From Undaria pinnatifida (taxonomy: Eukaryota; Sar; Phaeophyceae; Laminariales; Alariaceae), in NCBI GenBank assembly GCA_012845835.1, contig JABAKD010000016.1, forward strand, positions 20,193,196 to 20,257,195: a DNA stretch of 64,000 nt. Direction: 5' to 3'. This document shows, piece by piece, positions 23,100 through 34,010 of the stretch. Both the position numbers and the translations under genes were made by a program. The notes under the pieces were generated by a model. That model was not told the DNA's origin, ran no database searches, and worked only from the letters and a program-made list of their open reading frames with translations. Position 1 is the first letter of the stretch. Each line of letters opens with the position of its first letter.

Positions 23100-24832
23100 G
23101 AACGCCTCGGATGAGTACATCACAACCATTGCCCTCCGACCGGAGGGTGACGGCTACGGCGGGGGAGGGGGGCGAAATGGGGCGTTTTTTTCTGCTGTCA
23201 CGGAGGCATTGTGAGTGTCGCTTTGTCGGTATCATCCCCTATCCCATCCAGCGGCTTTCATCCCCCATTCTCTCCAACCGGTACCACCCCCTATCCCCTC
23301 CAACGGGCATCGTCCTCTACCCCCTCCAACGAGTGTCGCCCCCTATCTCCTTCAACGAATGCCATCACCTATCCCTAGCATCCCCTTATCCCCCTCCAAC
23401 GAACGCCATCCCTTCTGCCCTCCAACGGATGCCATCCCCTATCCCCTCCAACATATAGTACCCCCTATCCCGTTCACCGAATGTCATCCCTTATCCCCTC
23501 CACGTGTGTCATCCCCTATGTATCTCGTCTAGCGGCTACCATCCCCTGTCCCCTCCAACGAATACTGCTCCCTATTCCCAACAACTAATGCAGTCCCTTA
23601 TCCCCTCCGACGAACGCCATCCCCATATCCCCTCCAAGTAATGCATTCCCCTTTCCCCTCTAACGAACGCCATCCCCTATCCCCTCCAACTTAACCAGTC
23701 CCCTTTCCCCTCTAACGAACGCCACCCTCTACCCCTCCAATTGATGCAGTCCCTTGTCCCCTCCACCGGATGCCACCCCCTATTCCCCCGCCTAATCCCC
23801 AAACCACCTGCGCAGGCCAGCGAGGTGCGTAGTGACGGACTACACGAGGGACACCGCGGTGATGGGGACGATGCAAGGGGGGGCGGGCGCACTGACGATG
23901 GTGTCGGTCAAGGACCACGACAAGCTCAAGTGAGAGAACTTGACCTAGATGCAGGACGGGTCGGCAATAGTATCCCTGCCGGTCGTTGGTCTGATTGGTT
24001 GAGGATGGCCTTTCGGCGAGCCGTTTGTTTTGTGGGAAAACGCCACCGAAACACGCTGCGGAGCCCTGGAGCCCCCCGAACGAGTTGGGGTGGAGTTAGG
24101 GCTACGTTTGGGATCGGATTAGTCTGGGCCGACGTGCGAGATTGAAGTCTTGACAAACAACGACATGCAGGATAGGACGTTGTTTGCCGGCCCGTCCTGA
24201 AATTAGACAGAGCCCGTGAGATAGACGGAAAGAGAGACAGAGGCAGAAATAGAGAAGAGCAAAAACTTACACTAATGCGATTACTATCCCCCACCTGTCG
24301 CCACCACCGCCACCACCACCACAACGGCCACAACTGTCAAGTGCAGCTGATGAACACAATTACCTCCTTGGTGACGGCTGCTGCTGCTATTGCTGCTGCT
24401 GCTTTTGCCGCTGCTGCTGCCACTGAATACCGCTGTTGAACGCGATAACCCGCTTGCCTGCTGCTGCTGCTGCGTTGCTGCACCATCACCACCACCTCCC
24501 CCCTCCCGGACTAAGCACAGCTGAATTCAATAACTCCCCTTGCCTTCTGCTGCTGCTGCTTCTCCGGCAGCTCCTTCCGGTCCTACCTATCGGGGCGAAA
24601 AAAGGCCGGCGTGGTGAAACTTGCGGGGGGCGGCAGCCTATTCCTGCTGCCGAAGAGCGACCCACGCGTCCAGCCGGGGGAGAGCATCGTAGGTCTGGTT
24701 CAAGGCGTCGCCGCCGTTGCCGCCGCTTTGCCCAACGGTAGCGGCGGAAACGGAGCTGGTTTTATTGGTTGTGGAGGCGGTTTTGTTGGTGGTGCGGTGG
24801 ATCCGCGGGCGGCAGCACGACGTCCTACCCAG
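23100..24832 (+). CDS. SPOC-domain protein (Spen/FPA-like), internal exons, incomplete
   Basis: Three exons join in phase: 23100-23210, 23816-23929 and 24571-24832. The protein runs …EYITTIALRPEGDG…AFFSAVTEALPARCVVTDYTRDTAV…ALTMVSVKDHDKL…FRSYLSGRKKAGVVKL…SLFLLPKSD…. The pattern (F..YL..(K/R)..AGVV.L……LFL.P.SD after alternating hydrophobic strands and an LP… strand) is that of the C-terminal half of a SPOC domain. This domain binds phospho-peptides and recruits regulators in Spen, RBM15, FPA and related transcription or RNA-processing proteins. The domain's first half (W.G.L) must be in an exon I did not find upstream. After the domain the exon becomes Gly/Ala rich and ends at GTGTGT, or may run to a stop at 24952. 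The in-frame TGA at 23931 is avoided because AAGTGAGAG there works as a donor and phase 2 fits the next exon. Confidence 0.62.
23225..23790. repeat. intron-filling minisatellite, about 27-30 bp unit
   Basis: The unit is CATCCCCTATCCCCTCCAACGAA with variants and about 20 copies. It fills almost the whole 605-bp intron between the first two SPOC exons, starting about 15 bases after the donor and ending about 25 bases before the acceptor. It supplies a continuous pyrimidine-rich strand. Confidence 0.85.
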
Positions 24833-25196
24833 GTGTGTATACGTCCATTCACGCATGCATGCTGTTTCGTGTCGTGTGGTAAGTGTACGTGTGGTCTGTG
24901 TTTGTTGCCTTCACATGAAACCGTTCTTCTTTCTGTATACCCAACGACGTGAGTACAGCCAGTGTCGGTGCTGATGTTGATTATTTATCCTAGAGAGATG
25001 CAATGTATGTGGTCGCAGACTGAGACAGAGAAAATCAATAACAACCGCAATCAATCAAGGTAGAAGCAAGTGAAGTGCTACTGCTGTACCGGGTACGAGA
25101 GCACAACAAAACTAGCCAGGCCTTAAAAATACATAGATAAAATAAATAGTAACAAAAAAGACGCCGACAGCTCTGTGCGTGCATTTACATATATTA

Positions 25197-26100
25197 TAAA
25201 AATTAAAATACACTCCAGCTGTGAGATCGAAGATTTCGTCGAAACTCATCTTTGCAAGCTGTGTGTGATACTCCGATCGCGCGCATTACGAGTTGTGTGT
25301 CCTCATTAAGGATATAGGTCGGCGACTCCCCTTACAGCTACAGTGTAGCTATCAGGGTCAACAGGATGATTTTAGTCAGTCTGTGCGCGGAAACTATAAA
25401 ACCCGTTTCTGAGGGGGACAAAATCTGACAGCTGTGAAGGGAAAGCGGGGGCCTGGTTTTGATCAAAAGCGAGCGGGTTTGGAGGGGGGCGGGGGGGGGG
25501 GGGGGGGGGGGGGGGGGAAAGGGGCAATTTGTGCATGTAAGCTATAAATCCTTTCGAGGGGATAAATCTGACGGTTTTGGCACCAGTATATTATTGGGGG
25601 CGGGGGGGGGGGGGGGGGGGGCAGCTCAATATGTGCGTGGAAACTATACATTATTTCGAGGCGATAAATGTGACATTTTTGGAAATAATACATCAGTTTA
25701 TCATGTATATCCTGGGGTAAGTCGTACAATCAGTGAGTAAAGAGAGGGTGGAGTGTTCGAGGGGGTGGGGTTGGGATGGGTTGGGGGGGGAGGGTGGGGG
25801 GTGAGGGCGGGGGGGGGGGGGGGGGGGGGGGGGAAGGGCTTCAGGTGAGGGGTTTGTTATACGTGTGGTGCTAGGTCTAGGCGAGGGTGCGGGTGATGGG
25901 GAAGAAGGGGGCGTTCGAGGCGGGGGGGGGGGGGGGGGGGGGGGGAACACAGCGGCATGGATGGCTCTCGAAAGATAATGAGGTGATATCCTGTGCGTGA
26001 AGTGTTTATTAATGTGGCGGATTTCGATATTTGGTGGGGCGTTTGAGTAAGGGAGAGCAAGAGGGGGGGGGGGGGAGATTTTTTAGGAGGTTTACGTCAC
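25197..26100 (+). repeat. composite dispersed repeat R2, long copy with G runs
   Basis: It begins with ACACTCCAGCTGTGAGATCG and continues through AGGGTCAACAGGATGATTTT, then repeated TGTGCATGTAAGCTATAAAT-type blocks. Long poly-G runs separate these blocks near 25490, 25605, 25810 and 25922. It ends in the GTGGTGCTAGGTCTAGGCGA block and a TTTATTAATGTGGCGGATTT segment. The same block order is found at 50450-51900 and 52550-53760, and reversed at 63650-64000. Confidence 0.8.
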
Positions 26101-26409
26101 AAATATATACCGGTATATATTATTTTTTTTGAGCGAATGCAAGTTTTTAGCTTTGACGGCGCCGTATGCATGGAACCCTGTTTGAGCTTCCTAGAGCGTC
26201 CGCTGACCGCAGACGCACACCACTTGACCACACTTGCAATTATCCTGCTGCGCGAGTTCCTGGAGACAGTTACAGCATCTATGACTCATCCCTTTATAGT
26301 GCGGAAGGGGTTGCCCTTTTTGGACTGAATGCTTTCTTGGCCGGTGGAACTCCTCGTGTGTGGATCTATCGATGAGGGGGTTCACGTTTGGGGTCTCGTT
26401 TTTCAGTGG

Positions 26410-26590
26410 GTCGAGCTCACTCGCGCGAGTGACCCTCCCTGTTATTTCGCGGTCTCAAGCTTTCGTGCCGCTTGTTTTTTTTCGATGTGACACCGCCATG
26501 TAGTGGTTAGCTTGCACGCTGCGCCAACCAAATGGTTTTGAAGAGTTTTTAGCGGGAAGGTGCAGAGTCACTCGGGCGAGTGGCCCAAAC
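26410..26590 (-). repeat. dispersed repeat R5 with ACTCGCGCGAGT palindrome, copy 1
   Basis: GAGCTCACTCGCGCGAGTGA is followed by CCCTGTTATTTCGCGGTCTC and AAGCTTTCGTGCCG. A second half-site GTCACTCGGGCGAGTGGCCC lies near 26569. The reverse complement matches copies at 33850-34010 and 60060-60280. Confidence 0.6.
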
Positions 26591-26893
26591 CCGGCGGTGC
26601 AAAAGAGGATACTCCCCATTGCCTGAGGCATGGTCTGCAACGAGGGCACCTCCCCTACCCCAGCGTCCCCGGATTATTTTCCTGAGAAGGATGCTGCAAA
26701 TCGGCAGTTATTTTTCCATATGTTTTCCCTATGAACTTCCAAAAGGGTCAAGGCAGGAAACTCCGAAAATCTGCGTGCTGACCTGGCCGTAGTACACGTC
26801 GGCGGACGGTTTTAGTTTTAGTTTTCACGCCAAACCAATATGACCCAAACTCCGCGTTACAAAATGAAATCGAGTGGAGCCCTGACCGCGACT

Positions 26894-29796
26894 AGCCCCC
26901 CGCCCGTCCCCGCGCGCCTTGCCCCCCCTCGGCTTGTACCTCTCCTAAGGCGCCGAGTCCTCCTGTGTCACGCGTGGTGCCACCCGTCGCTCCCTCCGGC
27001 GACGACAGTAATAGCGGGGGAGGAGGAGGAGAAGGAGGTGGAGGCGCAATAGGGGGGTTCCTGGGGTCATTGATGGGGACGTTGAGCCAGACGCACAAGA
27101 AAGTGGCCGGCACTGCGGCGGGTGAGCCATGAATGATATGAGTGTTTACGGCCAGGACAACTCGCTAGTTTACACGGCTGTCTGCAAGCCGAATCCCAAC
27201 CCCTTCATCCTCCTTAACGCCTCCTAGGAGATTGATGATGGCCACAAAAGGCGAGACAGCGAAGATGTGAGATGAGCGAAAGCATGCCATGTAAGTTTTG
27301 GGAAATGTGTAAATGAGCGCCCAAATGTCGGTGGTGCCCCTACTAATGTGTTTAGGGGACGGTGCTTCGTTTCGAAATGAATGCGTGATCAATGGTCAAA
27401 TGACTTAAGGCAAGCAGCATATGAGTACGCCCCTTTCCCCCCCCCCCACCCCCCCCCCCCCCCCTCCGCTCTCTCTCCGAATCCGACAACCTCCCCCCTC
27501 CGTTTCGAAAGGGATAAGTGGTCAATGATCAAGCAGCAAATGAGCACCCCCTCCCTCCTCCCCCTCTCCCTCTCTGACTCCGGCTACTCCAGTGGACAGG
27601 ATAAGCCGAGCTCAGGACCAGGCGATCAAGCATCGCGTGGAACGATTCAAGATGGAGGTGCGGGAAAAGCTGGAGGTGTTTTCGCTGGACCCGTCCTCGA
27701 TCTCGCACCCCTTCCCCCACGTTGAGAAGAGCCTGCGATCCGTTCAGTGAGTGTCGCGTTGCTTCTCCCCCTGTGCATCTCCTACTCTTTCCCTCCCTCC
27801 TTCTCTCCCCCCAGCCGGACCCTGGTCGACCCTACCCTACCCTACTCGACTCGACCCTACCCTACCCTACTCGACCCTACCCTACCCGCCCCGACCCCAC
27901 CCTACCCTAGTTTGCACGACTCTGCCCTCTACCTTATTGACCCGACCCGACCCTACACTATGCTACCCTACCCTAAACCTACCATACCCTTCCCTACCCT
28001 GCCCTACATTACCCTCCCCTACCCTACCCTACCGTACGTGTGATCTTGGCATGTTGTTGCTGTATGCAGGCACAGCCTGGCAGAAGACATCGATGGCATT
28101 ACGACGCGTACTGAAGGCGAGGTAGATGACAGGTGAGCGCATGGGTACGGGGGTGATGGAGGGTGTGTTTGGAGGAGGGGTGGAAGGGGGGAGAGGGGAG
28201 GGAGGATACAGCGGACTGGGGTGGGGAGGGTGTGGTTGGGGGGTCGAGGCAGGCGTGGGGGGCCTGTGTTGGAGGTGGTGGAAGGTGAGGGGTGTGGCGG
28301 AGGCGAGGGGAGAGGAGATAGAATAGCGGAGGGGAGAGGGAGGGGGAGGGGATAGGAGGAGGTGGGGGATGGGGACGGTCTTGCGGGGGCTGGGGAGGGG
28401 GGGGGTCGCGTGTGTTTAGAGGATCACATTGCAAGTGTTATTTTGTACTCGTCAGCGACCTTCAGCATTCACACGGCCCGACTGACTAGTTTCCTTGAGA
28501 CCAAGGGAAAACATGTGTCATAAAGTGTAACCCTCTGGTGTCTGGTGTATTGTTTCTTTGTTTTGGTGCAACGTCCTCTGTCTGCAGGAATATCTTGTTG
28601 ATGGAGAATTGTGTGTTGGGCCTGTCTCCTTCCCTCTTCTTGCTGTTGAATGTGGCTTTGCGGAAGTATTCGTTGGCCAGGACGGCATCTCTCCACGCTT
28701 TCTTGACGCCGGGTTGGCTATTCCCTTCCTTCGTTGATGTTTTTTCGAGATCCCGAGTATATTGCCAACCTCTCGGGCTCTGATGCACAACACGCACGCG
28801 GAACCTCCGCCCTCCCCGCTCCCCCTACCTCGCCTCCCCCCCCCCACCACCCCTCCCCCACTCCCTCCCCCCCCGCCCCTCCAACCACCACCGTTCACCT
28901 CACCCCCACCCAGCTCCCCGCCCCCTCCGCCCCCCCCCATCTCCCCATCCCAACCACCTCCCTCACCCCCCCCCGCTCTGTCTCCTCCTTAATTGTCGGC
29001 GCTCCGAGCGCAGACGCGTTGTCGCGTACAAGCTCGGGTACGAGCCGCCGGAAGAAGACTTCGAGCTCGACGCACAGGTACGGATATTGTATCCAGCTAA
29101 CGGGAGGGAGCAGGGGGGGGAGGGAAGGGGGGAGGGAAAGGGTGGTCTAAGGGGAGGGGGGGAGGGGGCTGATGGTGGTTGTGGCGGTGGCGGTTGTGCT
29201 TAGGGGCGGGGGGGGTAAAGGTGACGGTGGGGGTGGTAGGGGTGGGGGTGGGGGTGGGGTTGGGGGTTAGGGGCGGTGTAGGTGTGGGGGGGTAGGCGGG
29301 GACGGTTGGGGTGGAACGGCGAAGCCCAGGGCGTTCTTTATTGCTGCAATTTCGTTTTATTGTGACGCTGGGTATGACACCGTGCCTTCCTCGGATTCCG
29401 AACAGAAAGGGAAGAAAAACGCCGCGCAACATCTCCACCCCCTTGTCGCAACCTCCGGTGTCCGGTGACGCCTTCCTTGTTCTATTTCTCGCTTTCTATA
29501 TACATGTGCTGCCTTCTTTGTGTGCTAAGGTGTCTATTGGCACGGGCAGAATGATGACCTCGGCTTCAGCGGTAAGCGCCGCCCCGATGCCTGCGATACT
29601 TTCTGGAGGGAAGAAAGGGGTTGGGGGTGACGGCAGTGGCAGTGTTGGGGGGGCGGGGATGGGGGGCGGGGGACGAGGGGGGCAGGGGCCCGGGGCTGGC
29701 GATCTCGTGCGAATCGGAACAGTGGTGAAAGATCGGCGCACGGTGCAGGACCTCGAGGAGTCTCGAAGAAAGCGTCATCGTGGCTGCGACGGGTAG
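26894..29796 (+). CDS. SPAG7: SPAG7-like protein with R3H domain
   Basis: Exons: about 26894-27121, 27593-27746, 28070-28132, 29014-29077 and 29530-29796 (stop TAG), with matching phases throughout. After a Pro/Ser/Gly-rich leader the protein reads IGGFLGSLMGTLSQTHKKV, resembling the LLGSIL… start of SPAG7. An R3H domain follows: RISRAQDQAIKHRVERFK, …FPHVEKSLRSVQHSLAED, with the R…H signature RSVQH. Then comes YKLGYEPPEEDFELDAQ and a basic C-terminus, RIGTVVKDRRTVQDLEESRR, like the SPAG7 end (…RDTRSIEEA…). R3H domains bind single-stranded nucleic acid; SPAG7's molecular role is poorly defined. The translation start is not resolved: an in-frame stop precedes 26894, so an upstream exon must provide the ATG. 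An extra exon near 29408 (KGKKNAAQHLHPL) is possible. Introns carry TACCC and G-rich repeats. Confidence 0.75.
27345..27475 (+). repeat. dispersed repeat family R4, copy 3
   Basis: GGACGGTGCTTCGTTTCGAA is followed by TGCGTGATCAATGGTCAAATG, the GGCAAGCAGCATATGAGTAC block and a long C run. It lies in the SPAG7-like gene's first visible intron. Confidence 0.6.
27495..27550 (+). repeat. dispersed repeat family R4, short copy 4
   Basis: CTCCGTTTCGAAAGGGATAA, TGGTCAATGATCAAGC and AGCAAATGAGCACCCCC repeat the R4 core directly downstream of copy 3, forming a local duplication just before SPAG7 exon 27593-27746. Confidence 0.6.
27830..28038. repeat. (TACCC)n intronic tract
   Basis: CCCTACCCTACTCGACTCGACCC-type units fill most of the intron between SPAG7 exons ending 27746 and starting 28070. 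It is similar in sequence to the complement of the 1-185 tract. Confidence 0.8.
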
Positions 29797-30364
29797 TAGG
29801 CTATGGTGGTGGTCTCTCGATAGCGACAGCATTTGCCAGCCAAAAAAAAGCTGCAGTGTACCGGGCAACGGCGCTATTGGGTGTAGTTCTGGTAATGGTG
29901 CTAGAGTAGCGGGTTCCAGTCGTGCCACGCGATTTCGCTGTCACTGCAGCGGGCAACCGTCGCTACCCAACCGGCGCTATAGAGGGATCCCTGCTGTATC
30001 AGGCTCCACACTGGACGGAAATGTAAGAATCGTTTGATATTCATGTTAGTAGCCAAATGGTACCTATGTTTCCGTCCAGATTGTTATAATTTGTTCCGGT
30101 ATCTACTGGTGTGTGAAGAATTGTATTGGTTGAGGCAGGCAGACGGGCGGGCATTTTGGTGAGGTTGTGATGTGATAGCGGCGGCGGAGGGGGGGGCGGT
30201 GCGCAGCAGCGGTGATCGTGGTTGTGGTTGTGGTTGTGGTTGTGGTGGCATGCGTAAGGTACCAGAGAGAGAGGGTCAGCGGCTCCCGGCCTTCGCTTTT
30301 TTTCGACCAGGGCATTTCGCGGGCAAATGTGATTCTTGGCTGGGTCCATGGGTGTCTGTCTCTC

Positions 30365-31020
30365 TGGTGCTTTACCGGTCAGTCGGTCGGTCTGTCTTGT
30401 CAGTCGGTCGCTTGGTTGGTTACTGCGTTGGGTGTTTTTTTGGGTTGATTAGTTTGTTGATTGGCCAGTTGGTTTGTTGGTCGGTGGGTCTGTTGCTTGG
30501 TCGGTTTTGCCGTTAGGTCGGAGGATCAATCGATCCGTCCGCCGGTTTGTTGATTCCCTGGTCCGTTGGTCTTCCGTCGGGTCGGTCCATCAGTCGGTCG
30601 GGTTGTCGTTGTTCTTCAGTCAAACCGGTCAGCAGTCGGTTGCCAGTCTGTCTCTGTCGACCGATCGGTATGAAAGGTCCGTGGGTTGATCTGTCTGTGG
30701 GTCTGTTGGTCGGTCGTTCGGTCGTTCGGACGGTCGGTCGGTCGGTCGGTGTGTATCTGTCTGTCGGCCAATTGGTCGGTCGCTTTGTCGTCGGCCAATC
30801 GGTCGGACGGCCTGTGGTATGCCAGCCAACTCGTCGGTCTGTCAGACTGCCGACAGGGCGATCTACCAGTCGATCAGTTGGTGTATCATCCGTTCTGTAT
30901 TGTAGTTGGTTGGTTTTGATAGCCAGCCAGATAGTCGGTCGGTAGGTTGTTCGGTCAGCCAGCCAGTTAGTCAGTCAGTGGGCCTTTCAGTTTTTTTGCT
31001 CTGACGTCGGTTTGACGGTT
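30365..31020. repeat. GTCGG-type degenerate tandem repeat
   Basis: About 650 bases of GTCGGTCGGTTGGT-like 4-base units have drifted toward GTTGGTCGG, GTCAGTCGG and GCCAGCCAG. Frames through it read Ser/Val/Gly/Arg on one strand and Thr/Asp/Arg on the other; neither is taken as coding. Confidence 0.75.
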
Positions 31021-32362
31021 GGTCGGCCTCAGCGCCTGCGTGGCGAGGGAGACGATGCACTAGTGTAAACTTGATATCCACAACAGCAACAACCGAAACT
31101 ACCTCGTGCGTTTATTTTGATCGAGGTATTTGGGGTTACGCGCCGAGAATACACGTATTGCGTGCTGTGATCCTGCTGCTGCTCTTGCAAGAAGTATTGT
31201 GCTGCATGTTCTTTTCCCGTTTTCAGACTGCAGCGGCGTCAAGTATCGGCACCACGTTTGGCGTGTGGACCGGCCAGACGTTTTGCGGCGGTGCCGGAGG
31301 AAAGGGGTGGACGGGGGAGGGGAGAGGCTCGAAATTGAGATGGGTAGGTACCTTTTCGTGCGGTGGTGTGGTGATGGTAGTGGCGGTGGTGGTGTTGGCG
31401 CTTGCGCGGGTGTTGCCGCTTTCGCTCGTGGGAATATAACTTGGCGCCGTCTACGCTGGAAGACTGCTGCGAATTCAGGTATATACATGGTAGTAGTATC
31501 AATTTCCTTGCGGAGGGTACTGCGGTTGTGTGTCAGAGCAACAGCGGTGGCGGCAGCGGTGGCGGCGGCGTGGCGACGTCGGCCGTAAGCCTGCTAACCA
31601 AAAAGTAAAAGCATTGTGGAGATTTTTGTCGCACGATTACGAGGGGCTACTGTGTTCCGCTCGCTCACCCCCATTCTTCGACGTGTTTTGCGTTCGTTGC
31701 TGCTGTTGCCTCCGATTCATCGCTGAGTTTCGTCCCTTTTTTTGTACTTTGCGTTTTATCTTCTTTTCTGCTCACGGCGTCCATCCGAGGTTGCTTGTAG
31801 GTTACAGAGTCCCGATCGGGTGTTTATACTCAGTTTCATTTTTTACCCGGTTCTTTGCATTTTAAGGCCTCCAGAGGTCATTCTCCGATAATGCCAAGCA
31901 ATTATGTCAGGAGGCGGCACTTTTACCCTTACACAGACGCTGTAAAGGTAAACGCCTTGACAGACAGCCTTGACTGACTGACTGGCCGCTTGACGCTTGC
32001 CCGTCCCCTGACCACTCACGTGCCGAGGACAACAGCGTCTACCTACTGAGTGGGGTGCAGAGTACCTGGTACACCAGCCAGAAAAACTAACTCCAGGGGT
32101 CGATACAGCATGCATGGAACCAGTTCTCTCATAAGAATCCGAGGCATTGGGTGTTACGTTGTTAGGTTTCTTATTCGATAAAGGGTGCGTCATACACTAA
32201 CAACGTCGGTAGTTGGCTAAGGTAGTATAACCCCGAAAGTTTGGGCTGAGTTTCTTGTGCTTTTTTTTTCGTATGTTAAAACCCGTACGTAATGTATTGC
32301 AGCAGAGGTTTGCCGAGAAGGAGCAATGGACACGCCTATATACCGGTGGTCCTTGTGTTTTC

Positions 32363-32732
32363 TGTTAAGGAATTAGTGGGGTATTAGTCCGTTTGACCAC
32401 TTGCAAAAGGTTAACCAACAGCTTACCCAAACTAAGCCTTATAACACTCTCCCCCCCTGAAACGGCGGGATAGCAGGTCGGCCGGATATACGGGCGGACC
32501 TTTCAATATCCAAGCCGTTTCATTTCCTGGGGATACCAGGAAGAGCGTTTTTCAAGTTCGACATGGGAAAATCTGAAAAGTTCATCACTGTGGATGGTGG
32601 GGATCGAACCCACGACCCAAAAACCCATGGTCTGTCGACGACGCCATTTGTTAAGGAATTAGTGGAGTACTAGTCCGTTTGACCACTTGCAAAAGGTTAA
32701 CCAATAGCTTACCCAAACTAAGCCTTAAAACA
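32363..32732. mobile_element. TRIM-like short LTR element
   Basis: Two direct repeats of exactly 84 bp (32363-32446 and 32649-32732), differing at only a few positions, both start TGTTAAGG. The first ends CCTTATAACA, the second CCTTAAAACA, giving LTR-like TG…CA inverted ends. The 202-bp interior has no reading frame. It contains TGGTGGGGATCGAACCCAC, whose complement is a tRNA T-arm with GGTTCGATCCCC. A tRNA-derived segment or primer-binding-like site between short LTRs is typical of terminal-repeat retrotransposons in miniature. Target duplication is not clear. Confidence 0.6.
32591..32648 (-). other. tRNA-like segment inside the TRIM-like element
   Basis: The minus strand carries GTGGGTTCGATCCCCACCA, matching a tRNA T-arm and pol III B-box, preceded by an anticodon-arm-like GACCATGGGTTTTTGGGTC. 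The 5' half of a tRNA and a proper acceptor stem are not evident, so this is not called as a functional tRNA gene. Confidence 0.4.
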
Positions 32733-32934
32733 TTTCCCCGTTGATCCTGGATATTCGTTGGCGTGAAGTTGCTTGCAGCCAGGTAGGTTGTTGGGATCTG
32801 GCGTCGTTTTTGTTGCGGGCGATCGGTTCTGAAAAGTCCTCTGCAGTTTGATTTTTCGTCGGCGGCTGATGATGTCTTTGGGCATTTATTTTGCGAGTAC
32901 AATTGAGTTAAAATTGACGCGACGTGTGTGATAC

Positions 32935-33025
32935 TACGTGGAAGTCGTGGTGGGCTTAAAACCTTGTTTTTCCCCATCCGCCGGAGGATAAAGTTAAAAG
33001 CAAAAAAACAAAACAAAAAAAATCA
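32935..33025 (+). repeat. fragment of retroposon family R3
   Basis: ACTACGTGGAAGTCGTGGTG, TTTTTCCCCATCCGCCGGAGG and ATAAAGTTAAAAGCAAAAAA form the 3' part of the R3 element with an A-rich tail, in plus orientation. Confidence 0.55.
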
Positions 33026-33849
33026 CGACGTCTCACTATTATATTTTGCCTCTGCGGCGAAATAATCCACCTTTACCTCACTGGTCGGTTGCGTTTTCGA
33101 TTTTCTTTTCACCAGAGGAGCGAGTGGAACGTTATAATTCAGATCTCGATACAACTCATCTCCGAGCGGACAGATCAGATCCGACACGAGGTACGGCAGA
33201 AAGGCGCACTGTGCTTTTTCTGAGGCTCCTAACCACTCGGGTTGATCTAAGCCTTCTTCTATGAGGCAAAGAACGACTTTTATTAACACTTGTGGGGCCC
33301 ATGTACTATGTGATACAGCGTTGACGCGTTCTTTTCATGGTGCGAGCATACAGCACACGGCAATGCCAGCTGTGCGCGCGTGTCTTGCAGGTCCTTACCT
33401 TGGAGTTGGACAGTAAAATCGTCGTCAGCTATTCTATTGATTAACTGCAGCCCGCGGGTTGCGTCGTGTGAAGGGTATCGCAATCGTCAGTTTTGTTCCG
33501 TAACTATTTCGCTCTGAAGTCCCAGAAGGGTTGAACTGGACGTGAAACCCGATGAACATGCTCACAGTCCATGTGTAAGAAAACACGAATGTATTAAAAA
33601 AAAAGATGACATTCCGACCATTTTGGGTTAAGGAGCTCCGTCTTTCAGAAAGAAAACTGGCCCAAAAGCGGCATTCCTTGATACCTCTAGCGCAGCACGC
33701 GTCCTTTATCCTCATTCTTCATGATCGGTATGTCTCAGAGCAGGTATATGCCCAGGACCGTGGCTACGGTGGGGAGGGGTAGCCCTTTTTTCACTACTGG
33801 GTTCTCAATACTCGTCCGAGTGAATCTGTACCGCAATGAAAAAGGACTT

Positions 33850-34010
33850 ACCCGGATTTGTTTAGAGCGGCGTAGTTAACCGTTCCATGGAGGTTTTGTA
33901 TCACAAACGAAAACTCGCACGAAAGCGTATGACCCCAAAGGAACAGGGTGGTAACTTGCGCGAGTGACGTCGAGCCATTGCAAAAAAAACGGGCCCACAA
34001 ATCATCTCCG
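33850..34010 (+). repeat. dispersed repeat R5 with near-palindromic motif, copy 2
   Basis: AACTCGCACGAAAGCGTATG, CCCCAAAGGAACAGGGTGG, TAACTTGCGCGAGTGACG and GAGCCATTGCAAAAAAAACG align with 60160-60260 and with the complement of 26410-26590. Confidence 0.6.

Larger units (their letters stand above)
24833..26893. other. region between SPOC exons and SPAG7-like gene
   Basis: The first 350 bases are A/T-rich and unremarkable. From 25197 an R2 composite repeat with several long G runs occupies nearly 900 bases. A palindromic-motif repeat follows at 26410-26590. I found no exon with convincing phase or composition. Confidence 0.45.

Noticed and set aside
23816-23933. Stop codon at 23931 as the end of the SPOC gene
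   Set aside because: The AAGTGAGAG there is a good donor, and ending the exon at 23929 in phase 2 joins exactly to an exon that completes a SPOC domain. A short isoform cannot be excluded.
32591-32648. Functional tRNA gene
   Set aside because: Only the T-arm and a plausible anticodon arm fit. No paired acceptor stem or normal D-arm was found, and it lies between short terminal repeats.
33023-33715. Chain of minus-strand open frames as a gene or retroelement polyprotein
   Set aside because: Frames have some protein-like composition but no recognisable reverse transcriptase, integrase, gag or other motif, and splice phases do not connect.
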